The notes under the pieces: generated by a model | Seen by the model: the letters and a program-made list of their open reading frames with translations, nothing else | What the model was told of the DNA's origin: nothing | The model's database searches: none | Shown here: positions 1-9,400 of the stretch, piece after piece | How the letters are laid out: every line of letters starts with the position of its first letter | How positions within the stretch are numbered: position 1 is the first letter of the stretch | Translations under genes and position numbers: made by a program | Assembly: GCF_030146175.1 (NCBI RefSeq) | Contig: NZ_JASLCE010000110.1 | Location: 1-46,327, forward strand | Source: Flavobacterium sp. | GTDB lineage: Bacteria; Bacteroidota; Bacteroidia; Flavobacteriales; Flavobacteriaceae | Direction of reading: 5' to 3' | Length of the DNA: 46,327 bases

Positions 1-64
1 CGCAACTGAATAGCGCATCTGATTACGGCTCAGAAGGTTACAGGTTTGAATCCTGTCGAGGTCA
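1..64 (+). tRNA. tRNA-Arg (anticodon ACG), 5' end cut by the window
   Basis: The D arm (GCGC/GCGC), a 5-bp anticodon stem TCTGA/TCAGA around loop TTACGGC (anticodon ACG), a T arm ACAGG/CCTGT and a 3' acceptor strand CGAGGTC with discriminator A at 64 can all be read. The 5' acceptor strand lies outside the window. ACG decodes CGN arginine codons after A34 deamination. Confidence 0.9.
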
Positions 65-71
65 CAACATC

Positions 72-100
72 AGCTCATCTTTATGATGAGCTTTTTTTTT
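72..100 (+). terminator. Rho-independent terminator after tRNA-Arg
   Basis: Perfect 8-bp stem AGCTCATC/GATGAGCT with a 5-nt loop, followed directly by nine T. It ends the tRNA transcript 8 nt after the tRNA. Confidence 0.9.
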
Positions 101-215
101 ATTCAAATCAAACTTTTGTTGTGAAATAATGAGTATTTTGCAATTTTTATAATTCATTTATTCACATTTTTTATAAATTTATAAAGTTTTAACACCCATC
201 CCAAAGGCAACTCCA

Positions 216-3059
216 ATGAATCTGGATAAAAAAATTACAATTCTCATCAGTTGGTTTTTATCAAGACCAAAAACGACTGGGATATTGGTCTTTACACTCC
301 TCTTTTTAGTTTCGAATTTAATTCTTTTTTTACGCTATCAAATTATAAAAGAAAGCGAGCAACGTGAAATGAGCAGCATCCTAAACGTGGTGCACCAAAA
401 CATCGAACAATCGCTAAAAAACAGCCATATCAGCACGCTGACACTAGCCATGACCATTGACGACAATGGAAACCCTAGTAATTTTGACGAAATCGGCAAA
501 CAACTGGTAGACTCCAATCCGAATATTGATGCGGTAGAATTGGTTCCAAACGGAGTAATCAAATATGTTTATCCGTTAAAAGGCAACGAACCCGTTGTAA
601 ACTTCGACGTCCTAAATTCTCCTAAAGCCCGAAAATCGGCGATGAAAGCCATCAAAAACCGAAAAATATACTATGCCGGACCATTGGAATTAAAACAAGG
701 CGGCAAAGGCATCGTAGGTTGGTTCCCGGTATTCAAGTCCAATAAATTCTGGGGATTCTGTACCGTTGTAATCAAGTTTAATACTTTTTTGGAAACGTCC
801 GGAATTAAAACCTTTTCGACCGACAAATATTATTTTCAGTTTTCCAAAACGAATCCGGAAACCGGAAAAGAAGAATTTTTCCTTCCCAACAAAAAGAACT
901 TCGCAAATAAAACCCATTTAACCGTTTCATTCCCCGACGGCGACTGGAAATTATACCTGATAACCACGAACAACTATTACCTGATCAAACAATTAATTCC
1001 GATTGCTATTTTAGCGATTGTGTTGTCACTGATTTGCGGGTTGTTTACCACAAGTTTATTAAAACGACCATCCGAATTACAACGTTTGGTACATTCACAA
1101 GCGCTTCGTTTGATGAAGAGCGAAATTAAATTCAAATCCATTTTCGAACAGGCCGCCATCGGAATTGCGCATATCGATTCCAACTCCGGTACTTTTATAG
1201 AAGCCAACGAGCGGTTTTGCCAGATGCTTGGTTACGAAACCAACGAAATCAGCAAAATGGATTATATGATGATTACGCATCCGAACGATCTGGAAAACGA
1301 TTTCAAAAAAATGCGTCTTTTAAAAAGAGGTGTCATCCGCGAATTCGGACTTGAAAAACGTTTCTTCCACAAAGACGGCAATATCGTTTGGGCCAGTGTA
1401 ACCATTACACCACTATGGTCGGTCGGTGAAAAACCAACGTCACATATCGGAATCATCGAAGACATTACCGACAAAAAAGAGGCGCAGGATCGTATCAAAC
1501 GAAGTGAAAAACGTTTTAAAAGTTTATTTAACAACTCGCCGATTCCATTATGGGAAGAAGATTTTTCGGAAGTCAAAAAATACCTGACGGAATTAGGTCT
1601 GATAGATATGCCGAGAGAAGAAGTCGAAGCCTATCTGAAAAACAACATCGACGTAATCCGCAAATGTTTGTCATTGGTAAAAGTGATTGACGTGAACAAC
1701 ATGTGTCTTGCGTTACATTCGGTAAAAGACAAAAACATTTTAAAAGGCAAACTGAGTACCATTTTCGACGACGAATCCATTCCGATTTTCTCGAAACAAC
1801 TTATTGCCATTACGCAACGACAAAACCATATTACAGGCGACTCCCAGATCAAATTCATGGACAACCAGTACAAACACATCCATTTCCGTTGGAGTGTGGT
1901 TCCGGAATATGAAAAAACACTGGAACGCGTTCTGGTTTCGACCGAAGACATTACGGAGCGTAAAAACTCCGAAGAAGTTATCTTAAAATCACAGCAGAAG
2001 ATCGAATCTTTGATCAACACCATTGACGGTATTGTTTGGGAAGGCGATCCAAATACGTTTGATTTCACCTTTATCAGCCGAAAAGTTGAAGACATCCTTG
2101 GTTATACACCGGAAGAATGGCTCGGAACTCCATCTTTCTGGATCAATCATGTACATCCGGACGACAAAGAATGGGTTATTGCCTTTATGTCGCGTTACAC
2201 CTACGAAAAAAGACAACACGATTTCGAATACCGTATGATCCGTAAAGATGGAGAAATCGTATGGTTACGCGATATCGTAAGCGTGGTAGTCGAAAACGAT
2301 ATAGCCGTAAACCTACGCGGTATTATGATCGACATCACAAAAGCCAAAATTGCAGAAATCGAACTCAACAACACGCTACACCTGGTAACCGAGCAAAACA
2401 AACGTTTGCTGAATTTCTCGTATATCGTTTCCCATAACCTGCGTTCACACACCAGTAACATCCAATCGATTTCCAACCTGATCGAATCGGCCGATACCGA
2501 CGAAGAACGCGATGAAATGATTCAGTTGCTAAAATCGGTTTCTTCGGTGCTCAACGAAACGATGAACAACCTGAACGAGGTGGTAACCATCCAGACCAAC
2601 ATCAACCTGATTATAGAACCCTTAAATTTAAAAAAATACATTAACAAGACGCTGGACGTACTTCGGGAGCAATTAGTGAAAAACGATGTGATTATTCACA
2701 ATGACGTCAACAAAGAAATCGAAGTTAAATACAATCCTGCTTATTTAGAAAGTATATTACTTAACTTTATATCGAATGCCATTCGATACGGACATGCCGA
2801 GAGGCAAACCGTAATTGATCTGAAATCCTACCAGGAAGACGGTAAAACCGTTTTGGAAATTTCCGATAACGGAATTGGAATTGATTTGGAGAAAAATGGA
2901 GAAAAACTATTCGGAATGTACAAAACATTTACCAACCACGCCGATGCAAGAGGAATAGGATTATTCATTTCAAAAAACCAGATCGATGCTATGGGAGGAA
3001 AAATAGTCGTTAAAAGTACAATAGACGAAGGAACAACTTTTAAAATATATTTCAGATGA
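216..3059 (+). CDS. Membrane sensor histidine kinase with CHASE-like sensor and three PAS domains
   Basis: 947-residue sensor kinase. Two membrane segments (about 20-44 and 256-280) enclose a periplasmic CHASE-like region. PAS domains start near 306, 433 and 595; the first and third are followed by PAC-like ends. The phosphoacceptor is H740 in SHNLRSH. The ATPase domain shows the N box (N854), DNGIGI starting at D884 and RGIGLF near 913. It ends at its HATPase domain, so it is not a hybrid kinase. Its stop overlaps the next start as ATGA, so it is co-translated with the receiver protein at 3056 and probably signals to it. The ligand is unknown. No clear promoter was found in the 115 bp upstream. 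Confidence 0.93.
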   Translation: MNLDKKITILISWFLSRPKTTGILVFTLLFLVSNLILFLRYQIIKESEQREMSSILNVVHQNIEQSLKNSHISTLTLAMTIDDNGNPSNFDEIGKQLVDSNPNIDAVELVPNGVIKYVYPLKGNEPVVNFDVLNSPKARKSAMKAIKNRKIYYAGPLELKQGGKGIVGWFPVFKSNKFWGFCTVVIKFNTFLETSGIKTFSTDKYYFQFSKTNPETGKEEFFLPNKKNFANKTHLTVSFPDGDWKLYLITTNNYYLIKQLIPIAILAIVLSLICGLFTTSLLKRPSELQRLVHSQALRLMKSEIKFKSIFEQAAIGIAHIDSNSGTFIEANERFCQMLGYETNEISKMDYMMITHPNDLENDFKKMRLLKRGVIREFGLEKRFFHKDGNIVWASVTITPLWSVGEKPTSHIGIIEDITDKKEAQDRIKRSEKRFKSLFNNSPIPLWEEDFSEVKKYLTELGLIDMPREEVEAYLKNNIDVIRKCLSLVKVIDVNNMCLALHSVKDKNILKGKLSTIFDDESIPIFSKQLIAITQRQNHITGDSQIKFMDNQYKHIHFRWSVVPEYEKTLERVLVSTEDITERKNSEEVILKSQQKIESLINTIDGIVWEGDPNTFDFTFISRKVEDILGYTPEEWLGTPSFWINHVHPDDKEWVIAFMSRYTYEKRQHDFEYRMIRKDGEIVWLRDIVSVVVENDIAVNLRGIMIDITKAKIAEIELNNTLHLVTEQNKRLLNFSYIVSHNLRSHTSNIQSISNLIESADTDEERDEMIQLLKSVSSVLNETMNNLNEVVTIQTNINLIIEPLNLKKYINKTLDVLREQLVKNDVIIHNDVNKEIEVKYNPAYLESILLNFISNAIRYGHAERQTVIDLKSYQEDGKTVLEISDNGIGIDLEKNGEKLFGMYKTFTNHADARGIGLFISKNQIDAMGGKIVVKSTIDEGTTFKIYFR

Positions 3060-3460
3060 ACGCCCCAAAAAGTATCTGTATAATTGATGATGACCCCATT
3101 TATCAATTAATTACAAAGAAAATAATTGAGAAAAGTCAATTATTTAGTCAGATTCTGAGTTACAAAAATGGAAAAGTTGCTATCGACTCACTAAAAGCCA
3201 TTCAAAGCGCCGAGGAATTTCCCGATGTTATCCTACTCGACATCGATATGCCGGAAATGGACGGCTGGGCTTTTATGAATGAGTTACAACGGATAGATTT
3301 CGGGTTTGGAAAAAAGCCTGCAATCTATATAGCCAGTTCCTCCATTGCTAACGAAGATCGTGAAAAAGCAAACAGTTTTCCCGAAATTGTAGGCTATTTA
3401 TGCAAGCCTATCGATCGGGATATACTCGAACGAATTCATTTAGAAAACCCAAAAGACTAG
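3056..3460 (+). CDS. Single-domain response regulator (CheY-like receiver)
   Basis: 134-residue receiver domain with no output domain. Acidic pocket DDD near residue 10, phosphoacceptor D62 in LLDIDMPEMDG, and conserved K117 in CKPID. The start overlaps the stop of the upstream PAS kinase by 4 bp, making it that kinase's likely partner. Without an output domain it probably acts by protein contact or in a phosphorelay. Confidence 0.95.
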   Translation: MNAPKSICIIDDDPIYQLITKKIIEKSQLFSQILSYKNGKVAIDSLKAIQSAEEFPDVILLDIDMPEMDGWAFMNELQRIDFGFGKKPAIYIASSSIANEDREKANSFPEIVGYLCKPIDRDILERIHLENPKD

Positions 3461-3498
3461 CCCATGAACAAAAACCTACTTAAACACTAAATTTTTAA

Positions 3499-4074
3499 AT
3501 GACCCACAGCGATTTTATATTTAACACCCCTTTTACCAACCAGCTTTTTTCCGAAAGCGAAATCAAATACAAAGAATTCGAAGAATGCACTTTTACCGAT
3601 TGCGATTTTAGCAATTGTAATTTTTCGGGTGTGGTTTTTACCGATTGTATTTTTTACAACTGCAATTTTAAGGAAGCGCAAATCAATTATGTCGGTTTGC
3701 GAAATGCTGTTTTTAACCACTGCGATTTTACCGATGTAAATTTTGCCATGACCGATCAGCTGTTATTTGAATTTCACTTTAACGATTGTGTTTTGGATTA
3801 CGCCAAATTTTATGCTTTAAAGCTCAAAAAAATGACGTTTACCAATTGCAGTATGATCGCAGTTGATTTTATGGCAACCAATTTAACGGAAGTTTTATTC
3901 GACAACTGTAATCTGCATCAGGCTGTTTTTACCGACGCTATTGCCGAAAAAGCCGATTTCCTGACCAGCTACAATTTTACCATCGACCCGGAAAAAACCA
4001 AACTGCGCAAAGCTCAGTTTTCAAAAGAAGGATTAAAAGGATTATTACAAAAATACGAAATCATTGTCCGGTAA
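3499..4074 (+). CDS. Qnr-like pentapeptide-repeat protein
   Basis: 191 residues, almost entirely pentapeptide repeats of the A(D/N)LXX type with F, C or L in the core (for example FTDCDFSNCNF), predicting a right-handed quadrilateral beta-helix. The C-terminus (EKADF, an IDP turn, a GLLQKY helix) resembles the tail of Qnr/MfpA DNA-mimic proteins, which protect gyrase from quinolones. It has no signal peptide. A paralogue lies at 15703-16254 with the same ending. It follows the response regulator by 38 nt and may share its transcript; it ends 2 nt from the convergent birA stop. The family is clear; gyrase protection is inference. Confidence 0.85.
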   Translation: MTHSDFIFNTPFTNQLFSESEIKYKEFEECTFTDCDFSNCNFSGVVFTDCIFYNCNFKEAQINYVGLRNAVFNHCDFTDVNFAMTDQLLFEFHFNDCVLDYAKFYALKLKKMTFTNCSMIAVDFMATNLTEVLFDNCNLHQAVFTDAIAEKADFLTSYNFTIDPEKTKLRKAQFSKEGLKGLLQKYEIIVR

Positions 4075-4076
4075 AA

Positions 4077-4808
4077 TCAGTACAATAATTTTACCTCTTT
4101 AATATCAAAAGTAGTAATGGAATCGTCCTCAAGGAGTACTTCAAGCTTACCGTTTGAAGTTACTCCCTGGATAATTCCCATAAAATGCGAACCATTATTT
4201 GCTTCAAAAGGCATGGGTATCCCCTTTTTAAACAACCTGTTGTCATACGACTGCCATAACAACGCATATTCTTTAGCCTGCAAAAGCGACAGGTTTCGTT
4301 TCAGATTTCTCAGTATAGCCAACATGACTGCCTCTTTGTCAAAAACCCTTCCGCAGATCGCGTAGAGCGATGAAGCCTTTGGTAGGTTCTCAAAATGCTC
4401 CTGATTTACATTCAATCCGATGCCTACTATCGAAAAAATCTCACCATTTCGTTTGATACTGTTCTCGATAAGTATGCCACTGATCTTTTTACTCTCTGCC
4501 AAAATGTCGTTTGGCCATTTAATCGCCAATCCGCCAATAGCAAATTCTTCCAGTCCTTCGATTATGCTAACCGCCACCGCTACATTCAAATGAAAAATAG
4601 CCTGAATATCCAATAGCAAATCCCGAACTAAAACACTAAAAGTCAAATTCTTACCCGATTCCACATTCCATTCGGCGCCCATTTGCCCCTTCCCTTTTGT
4701 CTGATGTTCTGCCACAACCACGGTAAAGTTTTCTACAAATTGTTTTGTCAGTAAATCTTTTAAAAAATCATTTGTGGAACTTGTGGCACCGAGTTTGATA
4801 ATATTCAT
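4077..4808 (-). CDS. birA: Biotin--[acetyl-CoA-carboxylase] ligase, HTH-less type
   Basis: 243 residues from the ATG at 4808. An upstream in-frame start at 4865 would add 19 residues unlike the family and run into the rsfS promoter. Visible are the SSTNDFLK substrate motif, a biotin-loop variant TKGKGQMGAEW, the catalytic KWPNDI strand with a following KISGILIE, and GIGLNVNQ. It makes biotinyl-AMP and transfers biotin to carboxylase carrier lysine. There is no N-terminal DNA-binding domain, so it should be a pure ligase and not a bio-operon repressor. Divergent from rsfS, convergent with the pentapeptide gene. Confidence 0.93.
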   Translation of the reverse strand: MNIIKLGATSSTNDFLKDLLTKQFVENFTVVVAEHQTKGKGQMGAEWNVESGKNLTFSVLVRDLLLDIQAIFHLNVAVAVSIIEGLEEFAIGGLAIKWPNDILAESKKISGILIENSIKRNGEIFSIVGIGLNVNQEHFENLPKASSLYAICGRVFDKEAVMLAILRNLKRNLSLLQAKEYALLWQSYDNRLFKKGIPMPFEANNGSHFMGIIQGVTSNGKLEVLLEDDSITTFDIKEVKLLY

Positions 4809-4872
4809 ATAAATAAATAACTTTACTATCGCTAATCTTGTGTTAAGGTTCAAAAATAAAGACAAAATTTGA

Positions 4873-4880
4873 TAACTTTG
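4873..4880 (+). promoter_or_regulatory. -7 element upstream of rsfS
   Basis: TAACTTTG matches the Bacteroidota -7 consensus TAnnTTTG and lies 21 nt before the rsfS ATG, in the divergent birA/rsfS gap. No well-spaced -33 TTTG is seen. Confidence 0.6.
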
Positions 4881-4901
4881 CGAAAATATATAAAATAATA
4901 A

Positions 4902-5276
4902 ATGGCAAAAAAGGATAATATTAACAATGATGATCTGTTAGCTAACATCATTAAGGGAGTTGAAGAAGTAAAAGGTAATGATATAGATATTCTGGATCTA
5001 AGAGCAATCGAAAATACCGTATGTGATTATTTTGTAATTTGTAACGGTAATTCCAATACACAGGTTAACGCCATTGCCAATTCCGTACAAAAAATTGTTT
5101 CCAAGGAACTTAAAGACAAACCTTGGCATGTTGAAGGTGCCGAAAACGGAGAATGGATTCTTATGGACTACGTAACGATCGTGGTACATGTATTCCAGAA
5201 ACACATCCGTGAGTACTACAACATCGAAAGCCTTTGGGGTGATGCAAAAATCACTTCTATCCAAAACAAATACTAA
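4902..5276 (+). CDS. rsfS: Ribosome silencing factor RsfS (Iojap family)
   Basis: 124 residues, typical length for the family. It contains the conserved DILDLRAIENTVCDYFVICNG block, the KPWHVEG and WILMDYVTIVVHVF strands, and the ending YYNIESLWGDA. RsfS binds ribosomal protein uL14 and blocks 30S/50S joining when nutrients are scarce. It starts 21 nt after a good -7 element and ends 15 nt before ftsH, so the two are probably one transcript, an order common in Flavobacteriia. Confidence 0.95.
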   Translation: MAKKDNINNDDLLANIIKGVEEVKGNDIDILDLRAIENTVCDYFVICNGNSNTQVNAIANSVQKIVSKELKDKPWHVEGAENGEWILMDYVTIVVHVFQKHIREYYNIESLWGDAKITSIQNKY

Positions 5277-5291
5277 ACATCCACATTTAAC

Positions 5292-7229
5292 ATGTCAAAA
5301 GATAAAAAACCAAATCCTTCTAAGATCAGAATTAGCCCATGGGTTATTTATGGGGCCGTACTTTTGATTTTAATTGCGATTCAACTTGTTTCAAGCGGAA
5401 CGAATTTCCAGGAAGTAAAACCTACCTCGTTATCCCGTTTTTACCAATACCTTGACTCCGGTCAGGTCGAAAAAGTCGTTTTCAACAAAAGTACGGCTCA
5501 GGTATACTTGAACAAAGAAGCACTTAACAGCAAAACCCACGAAAAAATTGAGAAGAAAAACCTGTTAGGCAAAGACAATACAGGTCCTCATTATACGCTG
5601 GACATCGGTACCAACAGTGAACTTTTCCAAAAGAAACTGGAGGAAGCCCGTCTGGAAGGTAAATTAAAAGACTATTCCTCAGAGCCGGAAAGCAATTGGG
5701 GCGATATCTTGATCAACTTCCTGCCTATTATTTTGATCATTGCCTTCTGGTTATTTATGTTCCGAAGAATGTCAGGTGGCGGATCCGGAGGTGGTGGCGG
5801 ACAGATTTTCTCAATCGGAAAATCCAAAGCACGTCTTTTTGACGAGAAAAACGACATCAAGGTAACGTTTAAAGACGTAGCCGGACTGGAAGGAGCCAAA
5901 GAAGAAATCCAGGAGATCGTTGAATTCCTTAAAAATCCTGAAAAATACACCAGTATCGGTGGTAAAATCCCGAAAGGAGCCTTATTGGTAGGACCTCCGG
6001 GAACCGGTAAAACCCTTTTGGCTAAAGCCGTAGCCGGCGAAGCACAAGTACCGTTCTTCTCATTATCCGGTTCGGATTTCGTAGAAATGTTCGTAGGGGT
6101 TGGGGCATCACGTGTACGGGATTTGTTTAAACAGGCTAAAGAAAAATCGCCTTCGATTATTTTTATCGACGAGATTGATGCCGTAGGTAGAGCCCGTGGA
6201 AAAAACAATTTCTCCGGATCGAACGACGAACGTGAAAATACCCTAAACCAGTTATTAACCGAAATGGATGGTTTTGGTACGAATACACACGTAATCGTAT
6301 TGGCTGCAACAAACCGCGCCGACGTACTGGACAAAGCTTTAATGCGTGCCGGACGTTTTGACAGACAGATTTATGTAGACCTTCCGGACATCCGTGAGCG
6401 TAAAGAAATATTTGAAGTACACTTAAAACCGTTGAAAAAATCGGAAGAGCTGGATACCGAGTTTCTAGCCAAACAAACACCAGGATTTTCCGGTGCCGAT
6501 ATTGCCAACGTATGTAACGAATCGGCTCTTATTGCTGCCCGAAAAGGGAAAAAAGCAGTCGACAAACAGGACTTTCTGGATGCTGTAGACCGAATTGTAG
6601 GTGGACTTGAAAAGAAAAACAAAATCGTTACCCCGGAAGAAAAACGCGCTATTGCGATTCACGAAGCGGGTCACGCTACTGTAAGCTGGATGTTAGAACA
6701 CGCAGCACCATTGGTAAAAGTAACTATCGTACCAAGAGGTCAGAGTCTTGGAGCGGCCTGGTATTTACCGGAAGAACGTCTGATTGTACGTCCGGAACAA
6801 ATGCTGGACGAGATGTGTGCTACTATGGGTGGACGTGCTGCTGAAAAAGTAATTTTCAATAAAATTTCGACCGGAGCTTTAAGCGACCTTGAAAAGGTAA
6901 CCAAACAAGCCCGTGCTATGGTAACCGTATACGGATTAAACGATAAATTAGGAAACATCACCTACTACGATTCATCGGGTCAGAGTGAATATAATTTCTC
7001 CAAACCATACTCGGAAGAAACGGCTAAAGTTATAGACAAAGAGATCTCCGATCTGATCGAATCCCAGTACAACAGAGCGATTCAGATCCTGAATGAAAAC
7101 AAGGAGAAACTAAACCAACTTGCCGACATTCTGATCGAAAAAGAAGTAATTTTCAAAGACGACCTGGAAGCCATATTTGGACAGCGTCCGCATGAAAAAA
7201 CAGAAAATGAAGTAGTTACTGAATCCTAA
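5292..7229 (+). CDS. ftsH: ATP-dependent zinc metalloprotease FtsH
   Basis: 645-residue membrane AAA+ protease. Two membrane segments (about 18-34 and 137-156) flank a periplasmic domain; a glycine-rich linker follows. Walker A GPPGTGKT is at 234-241, Walker B is IIFIDEID near 293-300, the second region of homology carries the arginine finger in MRAGRFDRQ, and zinc site HEAGH is at 457-461. It degrades misfolded membrane proteins and regulatory substrates. All catalytic residues are present. It follows rsfS by 15 nt and ends in a strong terminator. Confidence 0.98.
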   Translation: MSKDKKPNPSKIRISPWVIYGAVLLILIAIQLVSSGTNFQEVKPTSLSRFYQYLDSGQVEKVVFNKSTAQVYLNKEALNSKTHEKIEKKNLLGKDNTGPHYTLDIGTNSELFQKKLEEARLEGKLKDYSSEPESNWGDILINFLPIILIIAFWLFMFRRMSGGGSGGGGGQIFSIGKSKARLFDEKNDIKVTFKDVAGLEGAKEEIQEIVEFLKNPEKYTSIGGKIPKGALLVGPPGTGKTLLAKAVAGEAQVPFFSLSGSDFVEMFVGVGASRVRDLFKQAKEKSPSIIFIDEIDAVGRARGKNNFSGSNDERENTLNQLLTEMDGFGTNTHVIVLAATNRADVLDKALMRAGRFDRQIYVDLPDIRERKEIFEVHLKPLKKSEELDTEFLAKQTPGFSGADIANVCNESALIAARKGKKAVDKQDFLDAVDRIVGGLEKKNKIVTPEEKRAIAIHEAGHATVSWMLEHAAPLVKVTIVPRGQSLGAAWYLPEERLIVRPEQMLDEMCATMGGRAAEKVIFNKISTGALSDLEKVTKQARAMVTVYGLNDKLGNITYYDSSGQSEYNFSKPYSEETAKVIDKEISDLIESQYNRAIQILNENKEKLNQLADILIEKEVIFKDDLEAIFGQRPHEKTENEVVTES

Positions 7230-7258
7230 GAAAAATAATTATAACATTTTATACAAAA

Positions 7259-7296
7259 ATCTTAATTCGATTGTAAAATTGAATTAAGATTTTTTT
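7259..7296 (+). terminator. Terminator after ftsH
   Basis: Perfect 10-bp stem ATCTTAATTC/GAATTAAGAT, 12-nt loop, then a T run. It also overlaps the promoter region of the LUD gene, whose -7 element begins at its last T. Confidence 0.88.
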
Positions 7297-7303
7297 ATCT
7301 TTG
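7271..7303 (+). promoter_or_regulatory. Promoter of the LUD-cdsA-psd operon
   Basis: TATCTTTG (7296-7303) is a full match to TAnnTTTG, with TTG at 7271-7273 and a 22-nt spacer. It lies inside the ftsH terminator, so the downstream operon restarts transcription where the ftsH message ends. Confidence 0.6.
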
Positions 7304-7344
7304 ATTGATTTCAAGTGCAAAAAACAAAGATCTGACCTACTTTT

Positions 7345-7947
7345 ATGAGTCTTTTTAAAAAACTTTTCGGCAGTGCGAATGATGCTTCAAAAGAGGAGAG
7401 AGAACCCGAATTGAGCCAATATCATCCAGAGATTGAGATGCCAATAGATGAGCAATTTACTTTCAATTTCAAAAAAAATGGAGGTAAGTTTTTGTATTGT
7501 GAAAATTTAACCGAAGTACACGAACAATTTGAGAATATTTTGGTAGAAAACGATTGGTTTGAAAGCGATGTCATTTGTTTAGAACCAAAACTCTACAGTC
7601 TGCTTGACGAAAATAAACTCAACTACAACAGTCCTAAAAATCCCAAGTTTTTATTTGCTTCCTGCGAAAACCTGATTGCCGACGAAGGTTCCATCCTTTT
7701 TTCATCCAATCAGTTACGCCAGAACAAACCCAACGATTTACCGTCGAATATCATTATTCTGGCTACAACCAGTCAGATTTTAGCGAATAAAAGCGATGGT
7801 CTACGGGAAATCAAACGCAAATACGATAAAGAATACCCAACCAATATCACCACTTTTAAATATTTCGAAAAAGCAAAAGAAGAAGATTTTCTACAGTATG
7901 GCAGTTGCCCTAAAAATCTGTATTTATTGCTTTTAGAAGATTTGTAG
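7345..7947 (+). CDS. LUD-domain (LutC-like) protein
   Basis: 200 residues with a charged N-terminal 30-residue segment and a LUD fold (DUF162): an SDVICLEPKLYSLL strand-helix unit, FASCENLIADEGSILFSS, and LPSNIIILATTSQI. LUD proteins such as LutC act in lactate oxidation, but this copy has no lutA or lutB beside it and sits at the head of a phospholipid synthesis operon, one base from cdsA. Role there unknown. Family call from motif and length. Confidence 0.7.
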   Translation: MSLFKKLFGSANDASKEEREPELSQYHPEIEMPIDEQFTFNFKKNGGKFLYCENLTEVHEQFENILVENDWFESDVICLEPKLYSLLDENKLNYNSPKNPKFLFASCENLIADEGSILFSSNQLRQNKPNDLPSNIIILATTSQILANKSDGLREIKRKYDKEYPTNITTFKYFEKAKEEDFLQYGSCPKNLYLLLLEDL

Positions 7948-7948
7948 C

Positions 7949-8758
7949 ATGCGGGAAAGTAGTATCAGGGCCCTTTCGGGGTTTATCTATATCGTCTTAT
8001 TACTAACAGCTACTCTGTTTTCTGAAGTGAGCTTTACGTTGCTCTTCGGTATATTCTTATTGATTGCGGTAGTCGAATTCTGCAAACTAATCCACCTTAA
8101 AAACGGTTTACCAATTGTATTAGGACTTGGCGCCTATATTCTCTTTATTGTATTCCGCATCAATTCCTTTTATACCGATATTGCGATTTGCCTGGCAACA
8201 CTGTTTGTTTCGGTAAATTTAATGATCGATTTATTCGGATCGGCACAACCGGTTCGCAGCGACAAATCGGCCAAATATGTAAAACTCTTCGGTTATATCA
8301 TATTGCCGTTTATTTTGTTGATGAAAGCACCTTTTATTACCGGTAGCTTCACGCCCAATATCATTATCGGAATTTTTATCCTGATCTGGACCAATGACAC
8401 TTTTGCCTATATCGTGGGCAAATCTTTTGGAAAAACCAAACTATTCGAACGCATATCGCCTAAAAAAACGATTGAAGGCTTTGTTGGCGGATTGGTTTTC
8501 ACCATGATCGGAAGTTATATTATCAGTCAGTTTTTTACATTCTTCTCCCCTGTCACCTGGATCATAACCGGTTTAATCGTAGGCTTTTTCGGCACTATCG
8601 GCGATTTGGTTGAATCCAAATTTAAACGCACAGCCGGAGTAAAAGACAGTGGAAAAATTATGCCGGGACACGGTGGTATTTTAGATCGACTGGATAGTGT
8701 TATATTTGCAATACCGTTTCTTTATTTGTTTTATCAAATTTTAAATTATGTTTCATAA
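7949..8758 (+). CDS. cdsA: Phosphatidate cytidylyltransferase
   Basis: 269-residue polytopic enzyme making CDP-diacylglycerol from phosphatidate and CTP at the inner membrane. The C-terminal CDP-alcohol signature is intact: ESKFKRTAGVKDSG followed by PGHGGILDRLDS. About seven hydrophobic segments precede it. It starts one base after the LUD gene and overlaps psd by 11 bp, so translation is coupled to the next step of phosphatidylethanolamine synthesis. Confidence 0.96.
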   Translation: MRESSIRALSGFIYIVLLLTATLFSEVSFTLLFGIFLLIAVVEFCKLIHLKNGLPIVLGLGAYILFIVFRINSFYTDIAICLATLFVSVNLMIDLFGSAQPVRSDKSAKYVKLFGYIILPFILLMKAPFITGSFTPNIIIGIFILIWTNDTFAYIVGKSFGKTKLFERISPKKTIEGFVGGLVFTMIGSYIISQFFTFFSPVTWIITGLIVGFFGTIGDLVESKFKRTAGVKDSGKIMPGHGGILDRLDSVIFAIPFLYLFYQILNYVS

Positions 8759-9398
8759 AGAAGGCTCAAAAATTATCTTAATCACAACCTTTTTGGTTGC
8801 TTTGACAGCTGTTTTAGCTGATGAATTTATCAGTATCCTATGGTTACAAAAAGTGGTGCAACTGTTAGGATTGGTTGTATTAGTACTTGTACTGCAATTT
8901 TTCAGAAACCCGAAAAGAATTGTAGACATCAACGACAATCACATTATTGCTCCGGTAGACGGAAAAGTAGTGGTTATCGAAGAAGTATACGAGCCGGAAT
9001 ATTTTAAAGACAAACGTCTTATGGTATCGATTTTTATGTCTCCGATTAACGTACACGTAACGCGTTATGCCGTAAACGGAGAAGTAAAATACAGCAAATA
9101 CCATCCGGGTAAATACCTGGTGGCATGGCATCCGAAAGCCAGTGAAGAAAACGAAAGAACTACCGTTGTAGTAGAAAACCGTATTTTCGGAGAAATCCTG
9201 TACCGTCAGATTGCCGGTGCATTGGCACGACGAATTGTAAACTATGCTCAGGAAGGAATGCGCGTCGTTCAGGGAACTGATGCCGGATTTATTAAATTTG
9301 GATCGAGGGTGGATTTATACTTACCTTTAGGTACCGAAGTGACTGTAAAATTAAATGAGAAGGCTGTAGGCGGCAAAACGATCATTGCAAAAAAATAA
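8748..9398 (+). CDS. psd: Phosphatidylserine decarboxylase proenzyme, short type
   Basis: 216 residues, the short (PSD-A) type. Two N-terminal membrane helices (about 8-27 and 30-46), then APVDGKVV, a FMSPINVHVTR core and YHPGKYLVAWHPKAS. The self-cleavage site that forms the pyruvoyl group is read as G185-S186 in FIKFGSRVDLYLP, a variant of the LGST motif of the long enzymes. It converts phosphatidylserine to phosphatidylethanolamine. Overlaps cdsA by 11 bp; pssA is not in the window. Confidence 0.95.
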   Translation: MFHKEGSKIILITTFLVALTAVLADEFISILWLQKVVQLLGLVVLVLVLQFFRNPKRIVDINDNHIIAPVDGKVVVIEEVYEPEYFKDKRLMVSIFMSPINVHVTRYAVNGEVKYSKYHPGKYLVAWHPKASEENERTTVVVENRIFGEILYRQIAGALARRIVNYAQEGMRVVQGTDAGFIKFGSRVDLYLPLGTEVTVKLNEKAVGGKTIIAKK

Positions 9399-9400
9399 TA

